A DNA stretch of 64,000 nucleotides from an uncultured Bacilli bacterium (GCA_934090935.1 CAKOKD010000002.1:124001-188000); one strand, 5' to 3'. Shown: positions 25,788 through 35,401, numbered from the stretch's first letter. The notes: a model not told the origin generated them from the sequence alone. Translations and numbers: made by a program.

Positions 25788-27432
25788 AACTATTTGTAAT
25801 TTTTAAAATAGGATTACCATTTCTTTCAGGTGTAACATTACGGTCCGTATCTAGAAGCTCACTTACTAACTCGCATATTTCTTCAAAAGTGATATCTTTA
25901 TTTTCTTGTTCAGCTGTATATAATTTCTCATAAAATATTTGTAACATAAGTTTGTATTTTGGATCTTCAGAAGCTTCTACAAGATAATCTATATATAAAG
26001 TAGGGCTTTTAAAATAAGGCGCTAATTTTCTAGCTATTTTTCTAGTTAAAAATTCAGGATTAATATCATACATATAATTGTATGCAATTTCAGGTAATTG
26101 ATCTAAAGAATCCATTTCTTTTTTATCATCTGTTAAAGATGAGATAAAATCAAACGCTGAATCCAATTCACTATTAGTTGCGTTAAGATCATAATTATCC
26201 TCACGATATAAATTTGTTAGTTTTACTATAATACGTTTCAAATATTCTTCAATATTGAATTTATTTCCTTTTCTTCTTCTACATTTAGCAAGAATATTGA
26301 CTTCTTTAATAGACCCTTGTTCTAAAATTTCTCTTTCAAAATTAACTTCTTTGTCATTAAGACGGTAATCACTTATATATTTTATATAAATACCTGGATT
26401 AACTGATCTAAGATTTTTCATTGCTTCATCAAAACATTTAAATGTTTGATTGTCGCCTTTTGAAACATAGTTTTCACAATAATCTAATATTAGTTTCATT
26501 GCTTTTGTATCATGTTGTTTTACACATAATTTTGCAAATCTTGGAATTAATGATGGTATATATTTTTCCATATCTGATCCATTTTCATAATCATGATTAT
26601 CTTTGCAACAATCTATGAATTTCATACATAGACGTGCATCAGTGCAATGATGCATTATGAATTCAAAGACATCATCATAAGATATAAAATCTTTATACAA
26701 AATTTTTAAACAAAGCAAAGTAGGTAAAATGTTAAATCTATTTTGACTTATCATTAAATTGCAAATTTTAAACACAAAATCAGTAGTCAAAACTGTTGTA
26801 TCACACGAACATCCGCCATCACGACCTGCTTGAGCAAGCATCGTTAAAGGTGAAATAATAAATGCTGAAACGTTTATCGATTGGTTTAGAAAATTTTTAA
26901 TAATTGTTGATGAATACTTAAAAAGTTTAGAAGCAGGAATCATTTGCGCTAGATTGTAAAAAACATCAGCCGAGCATTGTTTAAAGATGAATTCAATTAA
27001 TTTATCATCTATATGTAAAGAATCGTTTTTACTATGTAAAAATGCTATCCAATCATAAACACGATTCACGTCATTTAATTTTAACATTTCCTCAGTTATT
27101 TCATCAAAGGCATCGTTTTCCTGTCCAATTGCATATAATTCTTCATGTTTTTCATTATCAAAGTCTCCTTTAGTAATTTTTACTAACATAGGTATAAATA
27201 TTTTGTTGGCTTGATTTGGTTTCATCATTTTACGATAAGTATAGGAAAAAAACAATATAAGCTCTGGATCATTTATTTTTTCTATTAAATCTGCATAAGC
27301 TAATAGATCATTTTTGTTTTTTAATTTTTCTTTGATTTCTGCTTTTAATTCCGCTTTGTCCACGGCTGAGTAATTTTTAATGGCATCTTTTCTTTTCGTT
27401 AATACTTCTTCAAGTTCTTTTTCGTTTAACAT
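25786..27432 (-). CDS. Unknown helical-repeat-like cytosolic protein
   Basis: 548-aa protein, not recognised. No signal peptide or clear TM helix; it appears almost wholly alpha-helical, with repeated short amphipathic helices resembling HEAT/TPR-like solenoids (inference). It is Cys-rich in the middle: GGCSCDTT (about 205) and CTDARLCMKFIDCCKD, plus AKCRRRKGNK near 390. The start has AAGAAGAG upstream; a minus-strand promoter (TTGAAT, 18-nt spacer, TACAAT with TG upstream) lies at about 27457-27487. It stands alone between two terminators. Confidence 0.55.
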   Translation of the reverse strand: MLNEKELEEVLTKRKDAIKNYSAVDKAELKAEIKEKLKNKNDLLAYADLIEKINDPELILFFSYTYRKMMKPNQANKIFIPMLVKITKGDFDNEKHEELYAIGQENDAFDEITEEMLKLNDVNRVYDWIAFLHSKNDSLHIDDKLIEFIFKQCSADVFYNLAQMIPASKLFKYSSTIIKNFLNQSINVSAFIISPLTMLAQAGRDGGCSCDTTVLTTDFVFKICNLMISQNRFNILPTLLCLKILYKDFISYDDVFEFIMHHCTDARLCMKFIDCCKDNHDYENGSDMEKYIPSLIPRFAKLCVKQHDTKAMKLILDYCENYVSKGDNQTFKCFDEAMKNLRSVNPGIYIKYISDYRLNDKEVNFEREILEQGSIKEVNILAKCRRRKGNKFNIEEYLKRIIVKLTNLYREDNYDLNATNSELDSAFDFISSLTDDKKEMDSLDQLPEIAYNYMYDINPEFLTRKIARKLAPYFKSPTLYIDYLVEASEDPKYKLMLQIFYEKLYTAEQENKDITFEEICELVSELLDTDRNVTPERNGNPILKITNS

Positions 27433-27493
27433 AAAATCTCTTCTTTCTACAAAGGCTATTGTATCATAGTAAAATGTTTAAATTCAACAAAAA

Positions 27494-27510
27494 AAGCCGT
27501 AAAACGGCTT
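27494..27510 (-). terminator. Terminator of the small membrane protein gene
   Basis: Minus strand AAGCCGT / ACGGCTT, 3-nt loop, then T7; it overlaps the stop codon. Confidence 0.9.
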
Positions 27511-27697
27511 ATTTATTAGTTGCTGTTACAAAATAATAAACTAAAGGAGCAACAATACTTGCAAGCATTGCAAAGAACATAACCCAAACGAATATTTTAA
27601 CGCCTAGGGGAGTATCACTTGATTTTCTATTTTTTTTCTTTTTAGCTTCTTTTATTTTAATATTTCCAACAGTTTCATATTTTTTTTCATCTTTCAT
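27509..27697 (-). CDS. Small single-TM protein
   Basis: 62-aa protein: basic cytoplasmic N-terminus (KIKEAKKKKNRKSS, about 15-28) and one TM helix (VKIFVWVMFFAMLASIVAPLVYYFV split: MFFAMLASIVAPLVYYFV) ending near the C-terminus. The start at 27697 is chosen because AGGTGA lies 6-7 nt upstream; a longer GTG start at 27706 overlaps that RBS. Resembles short basic membrane proteins such as DUF4044 members of Bacillota (suggested by length and layout only). Divergent from the SpoIIM-like gene. Confidence 0.65.
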   Translation of the reverse strand: MKDEKKYETVGNIKIKEAKKKKNRKSSDTPLGVKIFVWVMFFAMLASIVAPLVYYFVTATNK

Positions 27698-27773
27698 AAA
27701 CTTCACCTACAAAAATTATATAATATTTAGAATAAAATAAGCAAGATTAAAATATAGATTAATAGGTGAAATT

Positions 27774-28325
27774 ATGAAAAAGAACAAATACACAGTCGTA
27801 TTAGCCGTATCAATCTTAGCAATCTCTATAGTAGTCGGATACATTTATGGAATAAATAACCCATATGATGTAAGTGAATATGTAAAAAATATATCACCAT
27901 CCTTTTATTTGTTTGATCATGCTTTGGTTATTACTTTATTTTTTGTATCAACCTTATCCATTTTGGGAGTAATTATTGCTGGATTCTATATTGGTTTTTC
28001 AGGAGTATCAATTGGTTTTATTATCTCATCATTTTTTAAAACGTATGGATTAAAAGGAATATTATTTTCTTTAATAAATATTGTAATTAATAAGGTATTT
28101 TTCACAATAGTTATTATCTATTTGTTTTGTGTTGGAGTAAGCTATGCTAAGAAATGCCTTTCAAATATAGTAGGTGTTTCTACTGATTATTTTGTTATGT
28201 TAATAAAGCCCTTAATAAAGAAATATATTTTGATATTTATATTTGTTATTATATATGATATTCTCAATTACTTCCTTATTTATAAAATAAGCATTTATTT
28301 TGCATCTCTTTTGAAATTAGTTTGA
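27774..28325 (+). CDS. SpoIIM-like membrane protein
   Basis: 183-aa integral membrane protein with about five TM helices. The segment GFYIGFSGVSIGFIISSFFKTYGLKGILFSLINI (split: GFSIG-type IGFSGVSIGFII, FKTYGLKGILFS) follows the stage II sporulation protein M / DUF95 pattern of GF-x-LGF followed by K-x-FGxKGxLFAxL. In spore-formers SpoIIM belongs to the DMP septal peptidoglycan machinery; partner genes spoIID and spoIIP are not in the window. RBS AGGTGA. It ends 48 bp before mnmA, and its stop overlaps the mnmA -35. Confidence 0.5.
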   Translation: MKKNKYTVVLAVSILAISIVVGYIYGINNPYDVSEYVKNISPSFYLFDHALVITLFFVSTLSILGVIIAGFYIGFSGVSIGFIISSFFKTYGLKGILFSLINIVINKVFFTIVIIYLFCVGVSYAKKCLSNIVGVSTDYFVMLIKPLIKKYILIFIFVIIYDILNYFLIYKISIYFASLLKLV

Positions 28326-28350
28326 TAAATTTCTAAACTTATACTATAAT
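28322..28350 (+). promoter_or_regulatory. Promoter of mnmA
   Basis: TTGATA (28322-28327), 17-nt spacer, TATAAT (28345-28350). Confidence 0.8.
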
Positions 28351-28372
28351 TAACTGAGTTAGAGGGTGTAGT

Positions 28373-29482
28373 ATGGCTAAAAAAGTTGTTGTTGGTATGA
28401 GTGGTGGAGTTGATTCTTCGGTATCTGCTTATTTGCTTCAAAAACAAGGCTATGAAGTTATTGGTCTTTTTATGAGAAATTGGGATTCTTTAATAAATAA
28501 TGATACAGAAGGAAATCCGAATTTAGGAAACAATATATGTCCACAAGAGCAAGATTATAATGATGCCTTAGAAGTTTGTAAGTTCTTAAATATCCCACTT
28601 CATAGAGTTGATTTTATAAAGGAATATTGGGATAATGTATTTACGTATTTTTTAGAAGAATTAAAAAAAGGAAGAACACCTAATCCTGATTTAATGTGTA
28701 ATAAATATATAAAATTTGATTTATTTAAAAAAGAAGCAAAGAAACTTGGTGCTGATTACATTGCAACTGGTCATTATGCAAGAATAGTTGGAAATAAACT
28801 TTTAAGAGGAGTTGATTCTAATAAAGATCAAACGTATTTTTTAGCTCAAGTATCAGTTGATCAACTAAAGGATGTTTTATTTCCAATCGGTGATTTAGAG
28901 AAAAGCGAAGTTAGGGAAATAGCCGATAAAATAAATTTACCAACTGCTAAGAAAAAAGATTCGACAGGAATATGTTTTATTGGAGAAAGAAATTATCAAA
29001 AATTTCTACACAATTACTTAAAACCTAATCCTGGAGATATAATTGACATTGATACTAATGAAAAGATTGGAACTCATACTGGACTTATGAATTATACGAT
29101 AGGTCAAAGAAGAAATGTTGGTATTTCTGGTTTTAAGGACAAACACTTTGTAGTTGGCAAGGATGTTGAGAAAAACATTTTATATGTAGCTTTTGGAGAA
29201 AATCCGGAGACTCTTTATAGTGATGAATGTATAATTGAAGATGTTAATTTAATTAGTCCAAATCATCCATCTTTTGCAACAGCAAAATTTAGATATCGTG
29301 GTCCTGATTATGAGGTTATGCTTGAATATCTTGATAATAATGAGATAAGAGTTAGATATCCTGAAAAGGTTCCAGCAGTAACTCCAGGGCAAGCATGTGT
29401 AATTTATTTAGGAGAGCAATGTATTGGATCAGGTATTATTAAAACAGTTTTAAAAAACGGAGAAAAGCTTTGGTATTTATAA
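28373..29482 (+). CDS. mnmA: tRNA-specific 2-thiouridylase
   Basis: 369-aa enzyme that thiolates U34 of tRNA-Lys, -Glu and -Gln. The PP-loop GMSGGVDSS is at the N-terminus; catalytic Cys are in LMCNKYIKF (NPDxxCNxxIKF motif) and GICFIGERNY; ATGHYAR and YTIGQRRNVGI are also diagnostic. Length is typical (about 370). The RBS is AGAGGGTG. It stands alone with its own promoter and a terminator overlapping the stop. The sulfur-donor cysteine desulfurase is not adjacent. Confidence 0.97.
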   Translation: MAKKVVVGMSGGVDSSVSAYLLQKQGYEVIGLFMRNWDSLINNDTEGNPNLGNNICPQEQDYNDALEVCKFLNIPLHRVDFIKEYWDNVFTYFLEELKKGRTPNPDLMCNKYIKFDLFKKEAKKLGADYIATGHYARIVGNKLLRGVDSNKDQTYFLAQVSVDQLKDVLFPIGDLEKSEVREIADKINLPTAKKKDSTGICFIGERNYQKFLHNYLKPNPGDIIDIDTNEKIGTHTGLMNYTIGQRRNVGISGFKDKHFVVGKDVEKNILYVAFGENPETLYSDECIIEDVNLISPNHPSFATAKFRYRGPDYEVMLEYLDNNEIRVRYPEKVPAVTPGQACVIYLGEQCIGSGIIKTVLKNGEKLWYL

Positions 29483-29518
29483 AGCTTTTTTTCATGTAAA
29501 AAGGTAGCGTTAGCTACC
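29463..29518 (+). terminator. Terminator of mnmA plus a second hairpin
   Basis: AAAAGCTTT / AAAGCTTTT (29463-29471, 29481-29489) with a T run. It is followed by GGTAGC / GCTACC (29503-29508, 29513-29518, loop GTTA), which has T5 only on the minus-strand side. The rest of the gap up to 29639 is AT-rich with a small GGTGA/TCACC hairpin and no ORF. Confidence 0.8.
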
Positions 29519-29638
29519 CAAAAAAGTGGTGTCTATGATTTTATCATAAACAGGTGAAATGCTCACCAAATAAATGATATCATATATTTTGCAAAAATAT
29601 CAACTAAAAAGTGATGTTTTTTTGTAAAAACAAAATAA

Positions 29639-29707
29639 TTTTTTGAAATGACTTGAAAATCGGGGGGGGTATTATAAAATAAAAAAGTAAGATGCGAAGG
29701 TGTAGAA
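29639..29707 (+). repeat. Promoter/leader repeat, copy 1 (G8 tract)
   Basis: 69 bp identical to 48425-48493 except for one A at the very 3' end. It contains a T run, the promoter with G8, and the leader up to the RBS. Confidence 0.9.
29648..29675 (+). promoter_or_regulatory. Promoter with an eight-G tract in the spacer (copy 1)
   Basis: ATGACT (-35, 29648-29653), 16-nt spacer ending in G8 (29662-29669), TATTAT (-10, 29670-29675). An alternative pairing is TTGAAA (29653) with TATAAA (29673), spacer 14. In either case the G tract sets the spacing. Confidence 0.6.
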
Positions 29708-29708
29708 A

Positions 29709-31796
29709 ATGAAGAAGAGTACGATAATGCTAGTTACAGTTTTATTTATGATAATAGGATATGCAGCATATAATGCAACAGTAAATATATACGGATTAGG
29801 TAAAATTTCAGAAAATATAAGTGACTTTAAAGTATATTTGGATAATTTAAAAGTAAATGATACGGAAAGCACAGGAATAAATTCAGCAAAAGATGAATTT
29901 ACAATAGATAATATAAATGGAAATATAAGTGTAGATATAGTAAATGATTCAACAGAATATGATACAGAAAGTTATCTTGAATGTGAAAGTAATGTAACAC
30001 CAGATAAAAATGAATGGATATTTGATTATACTGGAGGAGAACAAACATTTACAGCGCCAGTAAGTGGAACATACAAACTTGAAACATGGGGAGCTCAAGG
30101 TGGAACATATGATGCTTCATATGCTGGAGGTAAAGGTGGATATGCAACAGGAAATATAAACTTAGATAAAAACCAAAAATTATTCGTAAATATAGGTCAA
30201 GTTGGAACATGTGTAACTGCTACAGGAACATCAAGAAGTTCTTATAATGGAGGCGCTCCTGCTAAGGCTGCTCGTGGAGCTGGATTCACAAGTTGTTCTG
30301 GAGGTGGAGCAACACATATTGCTTTATCTAGCGGTCAACTTTTTAATCTTGAAAATAATATAAATGAAATATTAATTGTTTCCGGAGGCGGAGGCGGATC
30401 AACATATAGAACTGCTCAAAAAGGAGGATATTTTAGTGGTGGATCTGCTGGAGGATATATAGGAAATACAACAACTGGACATGCCGGTTGGAGTATTATA
30501 TATTCTACTGGAGGAGATCAAAATCGTGGAGGAACAGGTGGATGCTTAAATGGCGATAGCGGAGCATCCAGTGGTAGCTTCGGTCAATCAAATTCTTGTA
30601 CTAGTAGTAATGGATCTTGCTCAAGTGGAGGCGGAGGTTTTTATGGAGGCGGATCTGGAAATGATACTGGTGGAGGCGGAGGCTCAGGTTACATAGGAAA
30701 TACACTTCTAACCGAAAAAACGATGTATTGTTATAACTGTGCTACATCTAGTGAAGAATCGACAAAAACTGTAAGTACTACATGTACAAGTGCAACACCA
30801 ACTGAAAACTGTGCAAAAGTCGGAAATGGATATGCACGTATAACTTTAACTTCAAGTAATGAAACAGAAAAAACATCAATAGAACCGGTAACTATCGAAG
30901 CTCAAGATAGAAGAACAATAACATTAGAAAACATAAATACAACCAATTTAACTTGTAAATTAAAGGTCAATAAAATATCAAGAACTGAGAAAGTATATAA
31001 AGGTCCAACAGAGTGGGTATTTGATTATTCCGGTGGTGAACAAGTTTTTACAGCACCCGTGGATGGAACATATAAGTTAGAGACATGGGGAGCTCAAGGA
31101 GGTTCAAATTGGTATGGTGAGGGTGGCTTTGGCGGATATTCAATCGGCAATATTAATTTAAATATTAATACAAAATTGTTTATAAATGTTGGTAGCAAAA
31201 CAGGATATAATGGTGGAAATTATATGTCAGGTGTTGAAGCTCCGGGAGGCGGTGCCACTCATATATCAACAATCATGGGATTACTTTCAAGCTTAGAAAA
31301 TTATAAATCAAATGTTCTTATAGTTTCAGGTGGTGGTGGAGCTGGTGAAAGGGAAAACGGTGGTTCTGGCGGTGGATACATTGGTGGTACTGGATATGTT
31401 CTAAGTAATTCACATTTATATTTTGGTACTGGTGGGACACAATCATCAGGTGGCGTAGGGGTACTTTCAGGAAAGTATACAAATAATCTATATGATATAA
31501 ATGGTAGCTTCGGTACTGGCGGAATAGGAATTGAAAAAAGCGATAATGGTCCTAATGGTGGTGGTGGCTATTATGGAGGTGGAGCTACAACCTTAGCAGG
31601 AGGAGCTGGTGGCGGCTCTGGCTACATAGGGAATCCACTTTTAACGGAAAAAAGCATGCATTGCTATAATTGTGCTGAATCAACTGAAGAATCTACTAAG
31701 ACTATTTCAACAACATGTGTAAATGAAACTCCAACCGAAAACTGTTCAAAACAAGGAAATGGATACGCACGTATTACTTTAATAAGTCAAAATTAA
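29709..31796 (+). CDS. Surface protein with two glycine-rich domains
   Basis: 695-aa protein. N-terminal signal-anchor (about 4-22) then a conserved region to about residue 95. Two Gly-rich domains follow (about 97-375 and 436-695), each opening with W-x-FDY-x-GGEQ-x-FTAPV-x-GTYKLETWGAQGG and closing with GGGGSGYIGN, a Cys pair MYCYNC/MHCYNC and NGYARITL. They are joined by a linker rich in Thr/Glu. This is the Gly_rich surface-protein type. The N-terminus, promoter and linker are nearly identical to the gene at 48494. RBS GAAGGTG. No enzymatic motif; likely adhesin or coat. Confidence 0.8.
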   Translation: MKKSTIMLVTVLFMIIGYAAYNATVNIYGLGKISENISDFKVYLDNLKVNDTESTGINSAKDEFTIDNINGNISVDIVNDSTEYDTESYLECESNVTPDKNEWIFDYTGGEQTFTAPVSGTYKLETWGAQGGTYDASYAGGKGGYATGNINLDKNQKLFVNIGQVGTCVTATGTSRSSYNGGAPAKAARGAGFTSCSGGGATHIALSSGQLFNLENNINEILIVSGGGGGSTYRTAQKGGYFSGGSAGGYIGNTTTGHAGWSIIYSTGGDQNRGGTGGCLNGDSGASSGSFGQSNSCTSSNGSCSSGGGGFYGGGSGNDTGGGGGSGYIGNTLLTEKTMYCYNCATSSEESTKTVSTTCTSATPTENCAKVGNGYARITLTSSNETEKTSIEPVTIEAQDRRTITLENINTTNLTCKLKVNKISRTEKVYKGPTEWVFDYSGGEQVFTAPVDGTYKLETWGAQGGSNWYGEGGFGGYSIGNINLNINTKLFINVGSKTGYNGGNYMSGVEAPGGGATHISTIMGLLSSLENYKSNVLIVSGGGGAGERENGGSGGGYIGGTGYVLSNSHLYFGTGGTQSSGGVGVLSGKYTNNLYDINGSFGTGGIGIEKSDNGPNGGGGYYGGGATTLAGGAGGGSGYIGNPLLTEKSMHCYNCAESTEESTKTISTTCVNETPTENCSKQGNGYARITLISQN

Positions 31797-31804
31797 TGAA
31801 TTTT

Positions 31805-31827
31805 AAGAGGAATTTTCCTCTTTTTTT
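31805..31827 (+). terminator. Terminator after the two-domain Gly-rich protein
   Basis: AAGAGGAA / TTCCTCTT with T7. Confidence 0.9.
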
Positions 31828-31906
31828 ATGTTTTTTTCAAAAATTGTCAAAAAAAAGAAGAAAAATAACACTTTTAGGGTAAAATATATATTTAGAGGGT
31901 GAAATT

Positions 31907-33631
31907 ATGGCTGCGATTAGTAATGAAGAAATTAATTCAATTCAAAAACAAGCTAATATTGTAGACATAATTAGCTCATATATTAATCTTGAGAAAAAAG
32001 GTAGTAACTATTTTGGAATATGTCCATTCCATGATGACCATAACCCATCAATGTCAGTAAGTGAAGAAAAAGGAATATTTACTTGCTTCGTTTGTCATAA
32101 AACTGGAAATGTATTTAACTTTGTTCAAGATTTTGAAAACATAAGTTTTATCGAAGCTGTTAAAGTTGTTGCTGATAAAATAGGAGTATCATTAAGTGAA
32201 GGAATACATGTTGTAAGTAAATATGACAAACACTATGAAGCTATGAATCTAGCTATTAAATTTTATCAAAACAATTTAAGAAGTAAGGATGGAATCGAAG
32301 CTAAAAAATATTTACAAAATCGTGCTTTAAGCGATGAAGTAATTGATGAATTTGAAATCGGTTTAGCACCTAATAATGATGCTTTATCAAGTTTACTTTT
32401 AAATAAAGGTTTTGACGAAAATGTTTTGCTTAATGTTGGATTAATAAACCACGGCAATAAAATATATGATATCTTTAAAAATCGTATAACTTTCCCAATA
32501 CATAATGCGAATGGGAAACCAGTTGGAATAAGTGCTCGTATATATAAACAAAGCGACGATGCCAAATATGTAAATACTAAAGAAACGGTTATATTTAAAA
32601 AAGGCGAAGTATTATTTAATTATCATCGAGCTGTAAGTGAAGCAAGGCTAAAGAAAACAATGATAATTGTTGAGGGTCAAATGGATGCAATAAGAGTTTA
32701 TTCTTGTGGAGTAAAAAATGTTGTTGCAACCATGGGTACAGCACTTACAAAAGACCATATTAAACTTTTAAGCAAATTAAATGTTAAAGTTATTTTATGT
32801 ATGGATAATGACTCAGCTGGAGAAATGGCTACAATAAAAAATGGAGAAAAACTAAGTGAAGCTGGAATCGAAACCTTAGTTTTAAGAATCAGTGGAGCAA
32901 AAGATCCGGATGAATATTTAACTAGCCATGATGTAAGTGAATTCATAGACGCGGTAGAACATGCTGTAACATTCTTTGATTTCAAATTGAATCAATTAAA
33001 GAAAAATAAAAACTTTGATAAAGTTGATGACGTTTCAGCGTATGTTAATTCCATACTTTCAGAATTAAGCAAATGTAAAGATGATATTTTAGTAGACTTA
33101 ACGATTAATAAACTAGTAAATGATTATGGAATCGACAAAAATACTTTAATGAATAAAGTCATTAAAGTTGAAAACAAACCGGAGACTATAACCAAAGTAG
33201 AAGTCAAAAAGAGATTAAAAAAGGATGAGAAATTATATGGCTTAGTTTGTTACTATATGATGAATGATACTAAATACATTAGGCTATATGAACAAGAACT
33301 TGCATATTTACCAAATGATGAGTATAATACACTTGCAAATGATTTATTGGCTTTCTATATAAAATATAATTATATAAGTATTGCTGATTTTATATCATAT
33401 GAGGTTGAAAGTGATGCTTACGAACTGGCAATTCAAGTTATAGACGAATTTATTCAGAATACGTTAAGTGATGAAGAAATTATCGATGTTGTAAATAAAG
33501 TAAAGGATCTAGCTAATGAAAGAAAGATAAAAGAACTGAAAGAAAAGTTAAAAACGACAACTGATATAAACGAAAAACTTCGTATTAATGATGAAATAGT
33601 GAATTTAAAAAAGAGGATGTGTGTTAAATGA
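31907..33631 (+). CDS. dnaG: DNA primase
   Basis: 574-aa primase. The N-terminal zinc finger is CPFHDDHNPSMSV...FTCFVCHKTG (C-x2-H...C-x2-C). The TOPRIM core has IIVEGQMDAI and LCMDNDSAGEMA with SGAKDPDEYL (acidic metal sites). The C-terminal helicase-binding domain is present but short. RBS AGAGGGTGA. The stop overlaps the rpoD start (ATGA), the classical macromolecular-synthesis arrangement dnaG-rpoD; rpsU, first gene of this operon in some bacteria, is here at 41 kb. Confidence 0.97.
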   Translation: MAAISNEEINSIQKQANIVDIISSYINLEKKGSNYFGICPFHDDHNPSMSVSEEKGIFTCFVCHKTGNVFNFVQDFENISFIEAVKVVADKIGVSLSEGIHVVSKYDKHYEAMNLAIKFYQNNLRSKDGIEAKKYLQNRALSDEVIDEFEIGLAPNNDALSSLLLNKGFDENVLLNVGLINHGNKIYDIFKNRITFPIHNANGKPVGISARIYKQSDDAKYVNTKETVIFKKGEVLFNYHRAVSEARLKKTMIIVEGQMDAIRVYSCGVKNVVATMGTALTKDHIKLLSKLNVKVILCMDNDSAGEMATIKNGEKLSEAGIETLVLRISGAKDPDEYLTSHDVSEFIDAVEHAVTFFDFKLNQLKKNKNFDKVDDVSAYVNSILSELSKCKDDILVDLTINKLVNDYGIDKNTLMNKVIKVENKPETITKVEVKKRLKKDEKLYGLVCYYMMNDTKYIRLYEQELAYLPNDEYNTLANDLLAFYIKYNYISIADFISYEVESDAYELAIQVIDEFIQNTLSDEEIIDVVNKVKDLANERKIKELKEKLKTTTDINEKLRINDEIVNLKKRMCVK

Positions 33632-34731
33632 AAAAAGTAGAAGAAATAAAAACTTTTGAAGAAAGAAAAAAAGAACTAATTGAGGAAGGACAAAAAAAAG
33701 GATTTATTACATTTGAAGAACTTGCAAAAGCTTTACAAGGTCTTGATATGGATGCTGATTCATTAGACCAATTATATAATAGTTTTGTAGAAGCCGGAAT
33801 AAGTGTTATAACAGAAGATGAAGCAACAAGTGAAGAAGGCGGGGTAAAAAAAGAAGAAGAAGTAATCGTACTTGATGATGAGGACCTAACAAAAGATGTT
33901 AATATCAATGATCCAGTTCGTATGTATTTAAAAGAAATTGGACGTATATCTCTTTTAACTCCTGAAGAAGAAATGGATTTATCCGTTCGTGTAGCTAATG
34001 GTGATGAAGAAGCAAGAAATATTCTTGCCGAATCAAACTTACGTCTAGTTGTTTCCATCGCTAAAAGATATGTAGGTCGTGGACTTTTATTCCTTGATTT
34101 AATTCAAGAAGGAAATATTGGTCTTATGAAAGCTGTAGAAAAATTTGACTTTGGTAAAGGTTACAAATTCTCAACTTATGCTACTTGGTGGATTAGACAA
34201 GCAATAACTCGTGCACTTGCAGACCAAGCAAGAACAATTCGTGTTCCAGTACATATGGTAGAAACTATTAATAAAATGGCACGTATTCAAAGACAAATGA
34301 CACTTGAATTAAACCGTGAACCAAGTGATGAAGAACTTGCTAAAAAAATGGGTATCAGTGTTGATAAAGTAAGAGAAGTCATAAAAATAAGTCAAGATCC
34401 AGTTTCTCTTGAAACTCCAATTGGTGAAGAAGATGATTCACATTTAGGCGATTTCATCAAAGATGAATCAAGTTTAAGCCCTGAAGAATATGCAACAAAC
34501 GAAATCTTAAAAGAAGAAATTAAATCAGTATTATCTACACTTCAACCAAGAGAACAACAAGTACTAGAACTTCGTTTTGGTTTAATTGATGGAACAAGTT
34601 ATACCCTTGAAGAAGTTGGTAAAAGATTTAATGTTACAAGAGAAAGAATTCGTCAAATAGAAGCAAAAGCTTTAAGAAAATTAAGACATCCTTCTCGTGC
34701 TAAAAAATTAAAAGACTTTATGACTGACTAG
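33628..34731 (+). CDS. rpoD: Primary sigma factor RpoD/SigA
   Basis: 367-aa group 1 sigma-70. Region 1.1-like acidic N-terminus; region 1.2 DPVRMYLKEIGRISLLT; region 2 with SNLRLVVSIAKRYVGRGL, YKFSTYATWWIRQAITRA (2.3-2.4, -10 recognition); region 4.2 YTLEEVGKRFNVTRERIRQI (-35 recognition). Size equals Bacillus SigA (371 aa). Its specificity matches the many TTGxxx-N17-TATAAT promoters seen in this window. Overlaps dnaG by 4 bp; trmK follows after 19 bp. Confidence 0.98.
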   Translation: MKKVEEIKTFEERKKELIEEGQKKGFITFEELAKALQGLDMDADSLDQLYNSFVEAGISVITEDEATSEEGGVKKEEEVIVLDDEDLTKDVNINDPVRMYLKEIGRISLLTPEEEMDLSVRVANGDEEARNILAESNLRLVVSIAKRYVGRGLLFLDLIQEGNIGLMKAVEKFDFGKGYKFSTYATWWIRQAITRALADQARTIRVPVHMVETINKMARIQRQMTLELNREPSDEELAKKMGISVDKVREVIKISQDPVSLETPIGEEDDSHLGDFIKDESSLSPEEYATNEILKEEIKSVLSTLQPREQQVLELRFGLIDGTSYTLEEVGKRFNVTRERIRQIEAKALRKLRHPSRAKKLKDFMTD

Positions 34732-34750
34732 ATATTTAGGAGGTGTATTT

Positions 34751-35401
34751 ATGTTAAGTTTAAGACTTTCATCCCTTACAAAATTTGTGAATTATAATGA
34801 TAAAATAATCGACATTGGATGTGATCATGCATTGCTTGATATTTTTCTAGTAAAAAATGATTTAGTCAAAAGTATCATCGCATCTGATGTTAACTCTCAA
34901 GCCTTGGATTCAGGTATTAAAAATATTGAAAATGAAGGTTTAAGTGACAAAATAGAGGCTCGTTTAGGTGATGGATTAAATGTTTTAACCGATAAAGATA
35001 ACATAGACACTGTAATAATCTCCGGTATGGGGACAAACACTATTATGGGTATTTTGAATAATGATCATCTAAAGAATATTAATAAATTAATAATTCAATC
35101 CAATAATGATCATACAATGCTAAGAAAATATGTAACTAAATTAGGATTTTTTATCAAAAGTGAAGAGTATTTTCAAGATAATAAAAAGAATTATATCAAT
35201 ATTGTCTTTGTTCGTGGTAATAAAAAATACTCAAAAATAGATTTAACATACGGACCAATACTTAAACATAATAAACCATATTTAGAGTTTGAAATAAATA
35301 ATATTGAAAAAATCGAAGGATTAATTCCTAAAAATAAAATATTATTACATCTTCGATTAAAAAAAGAAAAAAGAGTTCTTAATAAATTGCTTAGAAAGTA
35401 G
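34751..35401 (+). CDS. trmK: tRNA (adenine(22)-N(1))-methyltransferase
   Basis: 216-aa Rossmann-fold methyltransferase. IIDIGCDHALLDIFLV (SAM loop with Asp-His), IIASDVNSQALDSGIKN, EARLGDGL and VIISGMGTNTIMGIL are the TrmK/YqfN signatures. It modifies A22 of the tRNA D-loop. Position after rpoD is the same as in Bacillus (sigA...trmK). RBS AGGAGGTG. Terminator directly at the stop. Confidence 0.92.
   Translation: MLSLRLSSLTKFVNYNDKIIDIGCDHALLDIFLVKNDLVKSIIASDVNSQALDSGIKNIENEGLSDKIEARLGDGLNVLTDKDNIDTVIISGMGTNTIMGILNNDHLKNINKLIIQSNNDHTMLRKYVTKLGFFIKSEEYFQDNKKNYINIVFVRGNKKYSKIDLTYGPILKHNKPYLEFEINNIEKIEGLIPKNKILLHLRLKKEKRVLNKLLRK

Noticed and set aside
29503..29518. Attachment site or IS end (GGTAGC/GCTACC hairpin)
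   Set aside because: No second copy or transposase nearby; best read as a terminator-like hairpin, with T5 on the minus strand.
29709..31796. Tandem DNA repeats or CRISPR-like array in the glycine-rich region
   Set aside because: The repetition is due to GGA/GGT codon runs in a coding frame; no constant repeat length or spacers.
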